From Solwaraspora sp. WMMA2065 (lineage in GTDB: Bacteria > Actinomycetota > Actinomycetes > Mycobacteriales > Micromonosporaceae): 64,000 nt of DNA. The position numbers were made by a program, and so were the translations under genes. Location: assembly GCF_030345075.1 (NCBI RefSeq), contig NZ_CP128361.1, positions 1,550,001-1,614,000 of the forward strand, in the 5' to 3' direction. Numbering within the stretch: the stretch's first letter is position 1; each line of letters starts with the position of its first letter. The notes beneath the pieces were generated by a model. That model was not told the DNA's origin. It saw only the letters and a list, made by a program, of their open reading frames with translations, and did not search any database. Positions 24,992 through 33,186 of the stretch are shown here, in pieces.

Positions 24992-26947
24992 ATGCAGACA
25001 TCGACCCGACCTGCGGACATCACCACCCGCCGCAACCGGGAACGCGCCGTCGCACCGATGTGGCTGGTGGACCTCGGCGCCTGGTGCGCCGGCCTGGTCG
25101 TCGCCGTCTGGACCCGCTACGAATTCGCCCTCGCCGGGGCACACCTCAACGGTCTGGTCCTGGTCATGCTGGCCGCGATCGTGCTGCACACGGTGGCCGG
25201 TCACCTCAGTTACCTGTACCGGGACCGGTACCGGCTGGGCAGCTTCGACGAGGTGTGGGTGGTGTCCCGGTGCGTGCTGGCCACCATGCTCCTGCTACTG
25301 CTGCTCGATCTCGCCGCACCGCAACGGCCGGTGCCGGCCAGCGCACCGCTGGTCGGTGGCTGCCTGGCGCTCGTCCAGATGCTCGGCGTCCGGTACCTGC
25401 GCCGGCTGCACCGGCAACGCCGCCGCCGGCCCGCTGGCCGGGACATCCAGCGGGTGCTGCTGTTCGGTGCCGGTGCCGCCGGGCAGTCGCTGCTCCGGGC
25501 GATGCTGGACGAGCCGAGCGGGCGGTACCTGCCGGTGGGCCTGCTCGACGACGACCCGGCGAAGCGGCAGCTACGGCTCAGCGGGGTGCCGGTGCTGGGT
25601 AGCCGGCAGGACATCCCGGCCGTCGCCGCCCGTACCGGTGCCACCACTGTCGTCGCCGCGGTCGCCAACGCCGACGCTGCGCTGATCCGAGAAGTACGCC
25701 ACCTCGCGAACCAGGCCGGTGCCCGGTTCAAGGTGGTCCCGTCGGTCGGCGAACTGCTTGAGAACGAGCCAGCCGTCACCGACCTGCGCGACCCCGACTT
25801 CAGTGACCTGCTCGGCCGACACCAGATTGAGACCGACCTCGACTCGATCGCCGGCTATCTGACCGGCAAGCGGGTGCTGGTCACCGGGGCCGGCGGCTCG
25901 ATCGGCTCCGAACTGTGCCGGCAGATTCAGCGGTTCCAGCCCGGTGAGCTGATGATGCTCGACCGCGACGAGTCAGCGCTGCACGCCGTACAACTGTCGT
26001 TGCGCGGCCGGGCACTGCTGGACAGCCCGGACCTGATCCTCGCCGATCTGCGCGACAGCGACACGATCCGGCAGATCATGTGCGCCCGTCGCCCCGAAGT
26101 GGTCTTCCACGCCGCTGCACTCAAACACCTCACGCTGCTGGAGCGCCACCCGGGTGAGGCCGTCAAGACCAATGTGTGGGGCACTCAGACCCTGTTGGAG
26201 GCGGCATCCGGTGTGGAGCGTTTTGTCAACATCTCCACCGACAAGGCCGCCGACCCGACCAGCGTGCTCGGTTACTCCAAGCGGATCACCGAACGGCTCA
26301 CGGCCTTCGCGGCTGGGACCAACCAGGGCACGTTCCTCAGTGTCCGGTTTGGCAACGTACTCGGCAGCCGCGGCTCGGTGCTGCACACGTTCCTTGCCCA
26401 AGCGGCAGCCGGCAAACCGATCACCGTCACCGACCCGGACGTGACCCGGTACTTCATGACCATCCAGGAGGCGGTGCAACTGGTCATCCAGGCAGCCGCG
26501 GTCGGCCGCGACGGCGAGTCGCTGGTGCTCGACATGGGCGAACCGGTGCGGATCGCCGACGTCGCCCGCAGCATCGCCGAGCAGGACGACAACCCGGTCA
26601 GGATCATCTACACCGGGCTGCGCCCCGGCGAGAAGCTGCACGAGGACCTGCTCGGCGCCGGAGAGCCGGACTGTCGGCCGCTGCACCCCCTGATCTCTCA
26701 GGTCCCGGTGCCGGCGCTGGATCCGGTGCACGTGCACCTGCTCGACCCGTACGGCCGACCGGACGATCTGGTCGACGACCTTGCCGCGCTCTGCACGCCG
26801 CTCCGGCCGCCGGTCGGAGCGCGGCGGCAGCGGGGCGCTCTACGAACCGGTGCCGTCGGTCCGGCAGGCGGTGCTGGTCTCCCGGCCCCGGACGACCCGA
26901 GCGGCACACCGATCGCGAGCCAGAACGGGTCCACCGGGGCGGCCTGA
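24992..26947 (+). CDS. Membrane nucleotide-sugar 4,6-dehydratase (CapD/PglF family)
   Basis: A 651-residue protein with four membrane helices in the first 130 residues (MWLVDLGAWCAGLVVAVW onwards), a CoA-binding-like Rossmann domain (VLLFGAGAAGQSLLRAML), and a C-terminal extended SDR domain with GAGGSIGSELCRQI, NISTDKAADPTSVLGYSKR and LRPGEKLHEDLL. PglF-type enzymes dehydrate UDP-GlcNAc to the 4-keto-6-deoxy sugar at the membrane. It is the natural supplier of the aminotransferase and acetyltransferase at 20.8-22.6 kb. ATG 24992 is chosen because the upstream frame lacks a clear start. It is divergent from the kinase, with a 184-base shared promoter region. Confidence 0.85.
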   Translation: MQTSTRPADITTRRNRERAVAPMWLVDLGAWCAGLVVAVWTRYEFALAGAHLNGLVLVMLAAIVLHTVAGHLSYLYRDRYRLGSFDEVWVVSRCVLATMLLLLLLDLAAPQRPVPASAPLVGGCLALVQMLGVRYLRRLHRQRRRRPAGRDIQRVLLFGAGAAGQSLLRAMLDEPSGRYLPVGLLDDDPAKRQLRLSGVPVLGSRQDIPAVAARTGATTVVAAVANADAALIREVRHLANQAGARFKVVPSVGELLENEPAVTDLRDPDFSDLLGRHQIETDLDSIAGYLTGKRVLVTGAGGSIGSELCRQIQRFQPGELMMLDRDESALHAVQLSLRGRALLDSPDLILADLRDSDTIRQIMCARRPEVVFHAAALKHLTLLERHPGEAVKTNVWGTQTLLEAASGVERFVNISTDKAADPTSVLGYSKRITERLTAFAAGTNQGTFLSVRFGNVLGSRGSVLHTFLAQAAAGKPITVTDPDVTRYFMTIQEAVQLVIQAAAVGRDGESLVLDMGEPVRIADVARSIAEQDDNPVRIIYTGLRPGEKLHEDLLGAGEPDCRPLHPLISQVPVPALDPVHVHLLDPYGRPDDLVDDLAALCTPLRPPVGARRQRGALRTGAVGPAGGAGLPAPDDPSGTPIASQNGSTGAA

Positions 26948-26962
26948 CCGATCAGCGACCGG

Positions 26963-27256
26963 TCAGGCCGCTGCCGGCGGCTCGGACGGCGGGTCGGCCA
27001 GCATGGCAGCCATCTGCAGGGACAGCTCCTGCACCAGGTCGTCCATGCTCTGCCCGGTCTGTGCCCGGACCAACGCGAGCGCCAACTCGGCGAGTACGCA
27101 GAAGCCGCGGGTCCGGGCCGCCTCGTCGGGGAACTCCGCCAGCAGCACGGCCGCGCCGTCGTGGTCTCCGCGCTGGCGGGCGGCGATGAACCCGGCGGCG
27201 CGCTGCGCGGCGACGAACGCCGACTCGGTGGATACCCGGCTGTCGTCGCCGCTCAT
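26963..27256 (-). CDS. Small hypothetical protein coupled to sodF
   Basis: A 97-residue, Ala-rich, probably helical protein ([20 protein letters not shown] near the middle). It begins with an ATG overlapping the sodF stop (ATGA) at 27253-27256, so it is translated after the superoxide dismutase, under the same Nur-box promoter. There is no signal peptide or membrane helix. The family was not recognised. Co-translation suggests a metal or oxidative-stress related task, but that is inference from position only. Confidence 0.65.
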   Translation of the reverse strand: MSGDDSRVSTESAFVAAQRAAGFIAARQRGDHDGAAVLLAEFPDEAARTRGFCVLAELALALVRAQTGQSMDDLVQELSLQMAAMLADPPSEPPAAA

Positions 27257-27765
27257 GGCGCGACGATCGGGCTGCCTGCTGAGCTGGCGGCGGTGAAGCG
27301 GGCAGCGACGTCGCTCCAGTCGACCAATTCCCACAGACGGTCGACGTAGTCCGGACGAACATTGCGGTACTGCAGGTAGTAGGCGTGTTCCCAGGCGTCG
27401 AAGACCAGAATCGGAGTGGTGGCCTGACCTACGTTGCCGTGGTGGTCGTAGACCTGCTCGACGATCAGCCGACGGCTCATCGGCTCCCAGGCGAGCACTC
27501 CCCAGCCGGAGCCCTGCACCCCTTTGGTGGCGGTGGACAACTGCCCGGCGAACGCCTCGTACGAGCCGAAGTGCTCGTCGATCGCGGCAGACAGCTCGCC
27601 GTCCGGGGACAGGTTGTTCCAGAAGATCGAGTGCAGTACGTGGCCGGAAAGGTTGAACGCGAAGGTCTTCTCCAGGCCGAACAACGTCGAGAAGTCACCC
27701 TTGTCGCGCGCCTCGGCGAGGGCACCGTAGTCGTACGGCATGTCGGGCAAGGTGTAGACGGGCAT
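27253..27765 (-). CDS. sodF: Fe-superoxide dismutase with an internal N-terminal deletion
   Basis: The sequence is a close actinobacterial SodF ([16 protein letters not shown] start; [40 protein letters not shown]), but it is 170 residues against about 200-210. Between GALA and EARDKGDF, about 30 residues present in relatives are absent. That stretch carries the first metal-ligand His, a further conserved His and the gateway Tyr (positions equivalent to His26, His30 and Tyr34 of E. coli SodA). The Asp and His of DAWEH and the His in GHVLH remain. The frame is intact, so a protein may be made, but with one of four iron ligands lost it should not be a functional dismutase. A Nur box lies 49 bases upstream. 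Confidence 0.85.
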   Translation of the reverse strand: MPVYTLPDMPYDYGALAEARDKGDFSTLFGLEKTFAFNLSGHVLHSIFWNNLSPDGELSAAIDEHFGSYEAFAGQLSTATKGVQGSGWGVLAWEPMSRRLIVEQVYDHHGNVGQATTPILVFDAWEHAYYLQYRNVRPDYVDRLWELVDWSDVAARFTAASSAGSPIVAP

Positions 27766-27813
27766 CGTCCACCCTCCGGTCGCGGGCTCAGCGGTCCCGA
27801 CCAGTATGCTCTA

Positions 27814-27830
27814 TTGCAAGTACTTCGCAA
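27814..27830. promoter_or_regulatory. Putative Nur box upstream of sodF
   Basis: TTGCAA, five bases (GTACT), then TCGCAA fits the streptomycete Nur consensus tTGCaa-N5-ttGCAa with one mismatch. The site is 49 bases upstream of the sodF start. In Streptomyces, nickel-bound Nur represses sodF, switching cells to the nickel enzyme SodN. The position and gene match the known regulon, but binding is not shown here. Confidence 0.75.
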
Positions 27831-27857
27831 CTACACACTGTCTGCATCTACCTCTGG

Positions 27858-29042
27858 TCACCTCGACGCGCCCGGCCCGATCGTCGACCAGACCGCCTCC
27901 ACCTCGCCGCCGCGCACCGCTGTCACCTCGCCGAGACCGGCGAACACCATGCAGACATGATTCGGAACGACCTGCACCCGCTGCCCGATCGTGAGCGCAC
28001 TCGGCTGACCCGGCCCGACCCACCGCAGCCAGCCGTGCTCCTCGGAAAGCCGGTCGATCCGCCATCCGGGCAACCCCACCAGCAGGCCGTGACCACCGTA
28101 GGCGTCGACATGCGCCGACGCCGGCAGACCGTCCTGGCCGAACGTCTTCGACCCCGCGTCGATACAGGCACGGTGCGGCTCCGGATGACTGACCACGGTG
28201 GCGAGGACGCGGACCGCACAGGTCGCCACGGTGGCGTTGCCGAGCGCGATCTGCCCCAGGTCGTTGAAGGCGTAGATACCGGGCCGGATCTCGGTCACTC
28301 CGGGCTCGGCCACCACAATCCGCGCCGAAGCGGAAGCACCGAGCGACACCGTCGACAGGGTCAGCCCGGCCGACCGGATCGCCGCAGCGGTGTCCACCAT
28401 GGCACCGGCCACCGCCCGCGAACGTCGGATCAGATCCGCCCGGTCGGTCGCCGCGTACACCGAGCCCTCGTACGTCATCACCCCGGTCAACCGGACGCCG
28501 GGCAGCTCGGCGATGTCCCAGGCGACCCGTACGGCTTCCGCCGGAGCCACCCCGCACCGGCCCAGGCCGCTGTCGACGATCAGTAGCACGTCCAACAGCC
28601 GCCCGGCCGCCGCGAACGCCTCCCCGAGCGTCCGGGCGCCGGTGACACTGTCCGCGCCGACGGTCAGTTCACAGCGCTGCGCCAACCGCACCGCGTGTTC
28701 GGCCTTGTCGCGGCCGACCAGCGGATATGCCACCGTCATACGGGCCACCCCGGCCGCCGCGAACGCTTCGGCCTCACCGAGCTTCGCCACACAGATCCCA
28801 TCTGCCCCGTGATCCAGCTGCATCGATGCGATGCGGGGGATCCGGTGGGTCTTGGCGTGCGGCCGCAACCCCACCTGATGCAGCTGGCACAGACCGGCCA
28901 TCTCGTCGAGGTTGCGCTCCAGCACATCGAGGTCGAGCAGCAGGGTGGGAGTCTCCAGGCCGGCCGGTACGGCGAACCGGTCCGGCGTTGCGGTCTGCGG
29001 GTGGATGTCGGTGGTCACGGCGTCTCCGGCAGTCGTCGTCAC
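27858..29042 (-). CDS. D-threonine aldolase/D-serine dehydratase-like PLP enzyme
   Basis: A 394-residue protein of the alanine-racemase-fold family that holds D-threonine aldolases and zinc-dependent D-serine dehydratases. The PLP lysine is in RPHAKTHRIP near residue 64, and the metal site is PNHVC near residue 362. These enzymes cleave or dehydrate D-amino acids. It lies 179 bases downstream of the microcompartment operon on the same strand and could be read through from it, but no link to 2-aminophenol is visible. It could equally belong to an independent amino-acid function. Confidence 0.75.
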   Translation of the reverse strand: MTTTAGDAVTTDIHPQTATPDRFAVPAGLETPTLLLDLDVLERNLDEMAGLCQLHQVGLRPHAKTHRIPRIASMQLDHGADGICVAKLGEAEAFAAAGVARMTVAYPLVGRDKAEHAVRLAQRCELTVGADSVTGARTLGEAFAAAGRLLDVLLIVDSGLGRCGVAPAEAVRVAWDIAELPGVRLTGVMTYEGSVYAATDRADLIRRSRAVAGAMVDTAAAIRSAGLTLSTVSLGASASARIVVAEPGVTEIRPGIYAFNDLGQIALGNATVATCAVRVLATVVSHPEPHRACIDAGSKTFGQDGLPASAHVDAYGGHGLLVGLPGWRIDRLSEEHGWLRWVGPGQPSALTIGQRVQVVPNHVCMVFAGLGEVTAVRGGEVEAVWSTIGPGASR

Positions 29043-29221
29043 GGGTACAGGCGTCTCCGTCGCCCATCCTGCCGTACCGCGATGGTCATGCGACGACCCC
29101 GCAACCTGGTGTCGCGCTCACCCACGTCGCAGCGCACCCGATCCACAGGTTGTCGCCGACTGTGCCACCGGCGAGCACGGTCGCGGTGTCGCCGAGCCAC
29201 GGCACCGGCTACGCCGAAGCC

Positions 29222-29638
29222 TCACCGTCGTGCCGGTGCCACGGCGATGGCCTGGATCTCGATGAGCAAATGTGGGTGGGGTAGTTGGTGGACGGCGACG
29301 GTGGTGCGGGTGGGTCCGGTGTGGTCGAAGTGTTCGGCCCAGACCTGGTTGTAGCCGCCGAAGTCGTTCATGTTGACCAGGTACGTGGTGACCGAGACCA
29401 GATCGGTCAGGCCGGCGCCGGCGGCGGCGAGCAGGTCGGCGATGTTGGCGATCACCGCGCGGGTCTGCTCGCGGATGTCGAGTGTGGTGGTGCCGTATTC
29501 GTCGACGGTGGCGCCGGCGATGGTGTTGTCGGGGCGGCGGCTGGAGGTGCCGGAGACGAAGATGAACCCGCCGGCGACCTTGAGGTGCGGGAACTTGCCG
29601 CGTGGGGTGGCTTTGCCCGCGACCAGGTGCGCGGTCAT
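29222..29638 (-). CDS. amnD: RidA-family 2-aminomuconate deaminase (candidate AmnD)
   Basis: A 138-residue RidA/YjgF-fold protein ([17 protein letters not shown]; conserved [32 protein letters not shown]). In the 2-aminophenol meta-cleavage pathway, AmnD of this fold hydrolyses 2-aminomuconate to 4-oxalocrotonate plus ammonia. Its presence favours the amino-phenol rather than the catechol version of the compartment. The ATG at 29636-29638 overlaps the decarboxylase stop by four bases. It is the last gene of the microcompartment operon. A general RidA enamine deaminase role is the main alternative, but context is strong. Confidence 0.82.
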   Translation of the reverse strand: MTAHLVAGKATPRGKFPHLKVAGGFIFVSGTSSRRPDNTIAGATVDEYGTTTLDIREQTRAVIANIADLLAAAGAGLTDLVSVTTYLVNMNDFGGYNQVWAEHFDHTGPTRTTVAVHQLPHPHLLIEIQAIAVAPARR

Positions 29639-30438
29639 CGCGTACCGCCGGTGGTGGTGAGGGGCGTACCGCCGGTGGTGGTGAAGGCGGCGGTGCCGAG
29701 CCCTTGGACGGTGGCCCGCACGTGGACGCCGGGGGCGAGCGGCACCGCGGCGGTGGCCGCGCCGGCCAGGAAGATCCACCCGGCCCGCAGGTCCGGGCCG
29801 TGCCGGTCGGCCAGGGCGACGCCGGCGGCGAGGGCCCGGCGGGGGTCGCCGAGGATGGCCGCCGTCGACCCGGTCTGCACGGTGTGTCCGTCGATGTCCA
29901 GCAGTACGCCGAGGTTGTCGAGGCCGTCCGGGACCGGCTGCCACGGGCCGACGGTGAACAGGGCGGCGGAGGTGTTGTCGGCGATCACGTCGGGCAGCGA
30001 GAAGGTGAAGTTGGCGTACCGGGAGTCGATGACCTCCAGCGCGGGGGCGACGGCCCGCACCGCGTCGGTGAACGGCGTCCCGGGTGTCGGTGGGCGGTCC
30101 AGCAGGAAGGCGATCTCCGGTTCGACCCGGGGGTGGATCAGTCCGGAGATGTCGACGCTGCCGCCGTCGGGCACCTGCGTGGTGTCGGTGAGTTGGCCGA
30201 GGATCGGCTCATCGACGCCGACCTGGACCATCTTGGCCTGGCTGGTCAGGCCCATCTTGGCGCCGGCGAGGCGTTCGCCCCGGTCGGTGCGGCGGGCGAG
30301 AAGGGCCTGCTGCACCGCGTAGGCGGCGTCGACGTCGACCCGGTGGGTGTCGGCGAGCTGCGGAATCGGGGTGCCGGTGACGGCCGCGTCGTCGAGCCGG
30401 GCGGCGAGGTCGGCGGTGTCGATGCTGGTGGCGGTCAC
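29635..30438 (-). CDS. amnE: 4-oxalocrotonate decarboxylase (AmnE/DmpH/XylI type)
   Basis: A 267-residue enzyme of the 2-keto-4-pentenoate hydratase/decarboxylase family. Segments seen are [20 protein letters not shown], the metal-ligand block [14 protein letters not shown] and [20 protein letters not shown]. It removes CO2 from 4-oxalocrotonate to give 2-hydroxypenta-2,4-dienoate, usually in a complex with the hydratase at 32371. The start is GTG at 30438, overlapping the aldolase stop. The C-terminal tail ends in a short duplicated TTTGGT unit created by a DNA repeat. It is distinguished from the paralogous hydratase only by order and similarity, so the two assignments could be exchanged. 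Confidence 0.78.
   Translation of the reverse strand: MTATSIDTADLAARLDDAAVTGTPIPQLADTHRVDVDAAYAVQQALLARRTDRGERLAGAKMGLTSQAKMVQVGVDEPILGQLTDTTQVPDGGSVDISGLIHPRVEPEIAFLLDRPPTPGTPFTDAVRAVAPALEVIDSRYANFTFSLPDVIADNTSAALFTVGPWQPVPDGLDNLGVLLDIDGHTVQTGSTAAILGDPRRALAAGVALADRHGPDLRAGWIFLAGAATAAVPLAPGVHVRATVQGLGTAAFTTTGGTPLTTTGGTR
29640..29684. repeat. Tandem duplication of 21 bp, period 24
   Basis: GCGTACCGCCGGTGGTGGTGA occurs at 29640-29660 and again, identically, at 29664-29684. The repeat encodes the last residues of the decarboxylase (TTTGGT twice) and spans the bases just before its stop, beside the ridA start. It looks like a recent duplication at the end of the gene. Confidence 0.8.
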
Positions 30439-31448
30439 GGGCGCTCTCCGTTGGCGAGGTCGAGGGCGACGTCGGTGATCATGTCTTCCTGGCCGCCGAC
30501 CATCCTGCGGCGGCCGAGTTCGATCAGGATGGACCGCACGTCGAGGCCGTAGCGGTCGGCGGCGCGTTCGGCGTGGCGCAGGAAGCTGGAGTAGACGCCG
30601 GCGTAGCCGAGCGACAGGGTTTCCCGGTCGACACGGACCGGCCGGTCCTGCAGCGGCCGGACCAGGTCCTCGGCGGCGTCCATCAGCGCGAACGTGTCGC
30701 AGCCGTGTTTCCAGCCGTGCAGGTCGGCGACGGCGGTGAACACCTCCAGGGGGGCGTTGCCGGCCCCGGCGCCCATCCCGGCGAGGGAGGCGTCGACCCT
30801 GGTGGTGCCGTGCTGCACGGCGATCACACTGTTGGCCACGCCCAACGACAGGTTGTGGTGGGCGTGGATACCGATCTGCGTGCCCGGGTCCAGCACCTGC
30901 TGGTAGGCGTCGACCCGGGCGGCGACGTCGTCCATCAGCAGCCGGCCACCGGAGTCGGTGACGTAGACGCAGTGCGCCCCGTACGACTCCATCAGCTTGG
31001 CCTGCCCGGCGAGCCCTTCGGGGGTGTTCATGTGCGACATCATCAGGAACCCGGCGACGTCCATACCCTGGTCGCGGGCCCATGAGATGTGCTGGGCGGC
31101 GACGTCGGCCTCGGTGCAGTGGGTGGCGATCCGGACGCTGGTGACGCCGAGGTCGCGGGCGGCCCGCAGGTCGTCGATGGTGCCGATGCCGGGCAGCAGC
31201 AGCGTGGTCAACGTCGCCCGGCTGATCGACTCGGCGGCAGCACGGATCCAGTCGGCGTCCGACGCGGCGCCGTGGCCGTAGGTGACGGACGAGCCGGCCA
31301 GGCCGTCGCCGTGGGCGACCTCGATCGCGTCGACGCCGGCCGCGTCCAACGCGGCGGCGATCGCCCTCACCTGGTCGACGCCGTACCGGTGCCCGATGGC
31401 GTGCATGCCGTCGCGCAACGTGACGTCCTGGACGTACAGCCGGGTCAT
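30435..31448 (-). CDS. dmpG: 4-hydroxy-2-oxovalerate aldolase (DmpG/BphI type)
   Basis: A 337-residue class II aldolase of the HMGL-like family. Typical blocks are [20 protein letters not shown] near the N terminus (metal-ligand Asp), [14 protein letters not shown], and [20 protein letters not shown] (metal-ligand His pair). It cleaves 4-hydroxy-2-oxovalerate to pyruvate and acetaldehyde. In known systems it forms a channelling complex with the acylating acetaldehyde dehydrogenase, which is the next gene upstream in the operon (four-base overlap, ATGA). Intact and of normal length. Confidence 0.9.
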   Translation of the reverse strand: MTRLYVQDVTLRDGMHAIGHRYGVDQVRAIAAALDAAGVDAIEVAHGDGLAGSSVTYGHGAASDADWIRAAAESISRATLTTLLLPGIGTIDDLRAARDLGVTSVRIATHCTEADVAAQHISWARDQGMDVAGFLMMSHMNTPEGLAGQAKLMESYGAHCVYVTDSGGRLLMDDVAARVDAYQQVLDPGTQIGIHAHHNLSLGVANSVIAVQHGTTRVDASLAGMGAGAGNAPLEVFTAVADLHGWKHGCDTFALMDAAEDLVRPLQDRPVRVDRETLSLGYAGVYSSFLRHAERAADRYGLDVRSILIELGRRRMVGGQEDMITDVALDLANGERP

Positions 31449-32371
31449 GACCGCGCCTCCGCTCGGACAGCGACCAGACGTTCCGCTGTGCGCAGCGCCG
31501 CCGAGGTCATGATGTCGAGGTTGCCGGCGTACGCGGGCAGGTAGTGCCCGGCACCGGACACTTCGAGGAACACCGACACCTGGATGCCGGTGAAATGGCT
31601 GCCCAGCGCCGGCACGTACGCGTCGACCGGATCGAACTGCACCCGCTGTTTGAGCCGGTAGCCGGGCACGTACCCGGCGACCGACGCCACCATGGCCGCC
31701 ACCGAGTCGGCCACCGCCTCCCGATCGACGCCGGCCGGGGTCAGGCAGTAGACGGTGTCACGCATCAGCAGCGGCGGATCCGCCGGGTTCAGCACGATGA
31801 CCGCCTTGCCCTTGCCGGCGCCGCCGACGACTTCCAGGGCGCGGGCGGTGGTCCGGGTGAACTCGTCGATGTTCGCCCGGGTGCCCGGACCGGCCGAGCG
31901 GGACGCGATCGACGCGACGATCTCCGCGTACGCCACCGGGGCCACCGCCGCGACGGCGGCGACGACCGGCACCGTCGCCTGCCCACCGCAGGTCACCATG
32001 TTGACGTTCGACTCGGCCAAATGGGCGTCCAGATTCACCGGCGGCACCACGTACGGGCCGACCGCGGCCGGGGTCAGATCGACCACCGTCCGCCCGTAAG
32101 CCTGCAGGATCTCGTTGTTGCGCCGGTGCGCGCCCGCCGACGTGGCGTCGAACACCAACCCGACGTCGGCGAACTCGGGCATCGCGACCAGGCCGTCGAC
32201 CCCATCACTCGTGGTCGCCACGCCGAGGCGGCGGGCGCGGGCCAGCCCGTCGGATTCCGGGTCGATGCCGACCATCGCCACCATGTCCAGCGACTCCGAC
32301 AACCGCAGCACTTTGATCATCAGGTCGGTGCCGATGTTGCCCGACCCGATCACCGCCACCCCGACACCCAC
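31445..32371 (-). CDS. dmpF: Acetaldehyde dehydrogenase, acetylating (DmpF/BphJ type)
   Basis: A 308-residue NAD+/CoA-dependent enzyme that turns acetaldehyde into acetyl-CoA. The N-terminal Rossmann motif is [16 protein letters not shown], and the catalytic Cys is in [10 protein letters not shown] near residue 126. With the aldolase it forms a two-protein channel. Its start is a GTG at 32369-32371 that shares one base with the TAG stop of the hydratase. Whether acetaldehyde is oxidised inside the shell or the last steps lie outside is unknown. Confidence 0.9.
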   Translation of the reverse strand: MGVGVAVIGSGNIGTDLMIKVLRLSESLDMVAMVGIDPESDGLARARRLGVATTSDGVDGLVAMPEFADVGLVFDATSAGAHRRNNEILQAYGRTVVDLTPAAVGPYVVPPVNLDAHLAESNVNMVTCGGQATVPVVAAVAAVAPVAYAEIVASIASRSAGPGTRANIDEFTRTTARALEVVGGAGKGKAVIVLNPADPPLLMRDTVYCLTPAGVDREAVADSVAAMVASVAGYVPGYRLKQRVQFDPVDAYVPALGSHFTGIQVSVFLEVSGAGHYLPAYAGNLDIMTSAALRTAERLVAVRAEARS

Positions 32372-33186
32372 TACCGTCCCTCCCCTGACTTGGCGCTGAA
32401 TCTGGTCCGCACACTGCCGAGCCCGGCGATCCGCGCCTCGTACGCCGCCCCCGGGGTGACCGGCACCATCGGGCCGAGCGCACCGGAGAGCACGACGTCG
32501 CCGGCCCGCAGCGGATCCCCGGCGGCGGCCAGGGTCGACGCCAGCCAGGCGACAGCGTGCACCGGGTTACCGAGGCAGGCCGCCCCGGCACCGACCGACA
32601 CCGGCACACCGGCCGATTCCAGCACCATGCCGCACCCCCGCAGGTCCACCGAGGCGGGCGGCACCGGCCGGTCGCCGAGCACGAACAGCCCCGACGAGGC
32701 GTTGTCCGCCACCGTGTCCACGATCGAGATGTCCCAGTCGGTGATCCGCGAGTCGACGATCTCGACCGCCGGCAGCAGGAAGTCGGTCGCCCGCAGCACA
32801 TCGACCACGGTCGCCGGCCCGTCCGGCAGGTCGGCGCCGAGCACGAACGCCACCTCCGCCTCCACCCTGGGCTGGATCAGCCCGCCCAGGTCGACCTCGT
32901 CGCCGTCGCAGACCGCCATGTCGGCGAAGAGCACCCCGAAGTCGGGCTGGTAGACGCCGAACGCGGCCTGCACCGCCGGCGACGTCAGGCCGATCTTCGC
33001 CCCCACCCGACGCCGCCCGGCCCTTGTCCAACCGGCCACCAACTCCCGCTGCACCGCGTACGCGGCCGCCACGTCACCGACCGGCAGCAGCCGGTCCCGC
33101 AACGGCGCACACGGCACCCCGGAGTCGTACGCCCCGGCCAGCGCCGCGACAGCCGCCTCGACATCAACATCCACAGTCACGCTCAT
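32371..33186 (-). CDS. amnF: 2-oxopent-4-enoate hydratase (AmnF/DmpE/MhpD type)
   Basis: A 271-residue enzyme that adds water to 2-hydroxypenta-2,4-dienoate to give 4-hydroxy-2-oxovalerate. It shows [17 protein letters not shown], the metal-binding block [16 protein letters not shown] and [20 protein letters not shown]. It is a paralogue of the decarboxylase at 29635, and both types normally assemble together so that the unstable dienol is passed on. ATG 33184-33186 overlaps the stop of the semialdehyde dehydrogenase by three to four bases. Assignment as hydratase rests on its closer match to MhpD-type sequences. Confidence 0.8.
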   Translation of the reverse strand: MSVTVDVDVEAAVAALAGAYDSGVPCAPLRDRLLPVGDVAAAYAVQRELVAGWTRAGRRRVGAKIGLTSPAVQAAFGVYQPDFGVLFADMAVCDGDEVDLGGLIQPRVEAEVAFVLGADLPDGPATVVDVLRATDFLLPAVEIVDSRITDWDISIVDTVADNASSGLFVLGDRPVPPASVDLRGCGMVLESAGVPVSVGAGAACLGNPVHAVAWLASTLAAAGDPLRAGDVVLSGALGPMVPVTPGAAYEARIAGLGSVRTRFSAKSGEGR

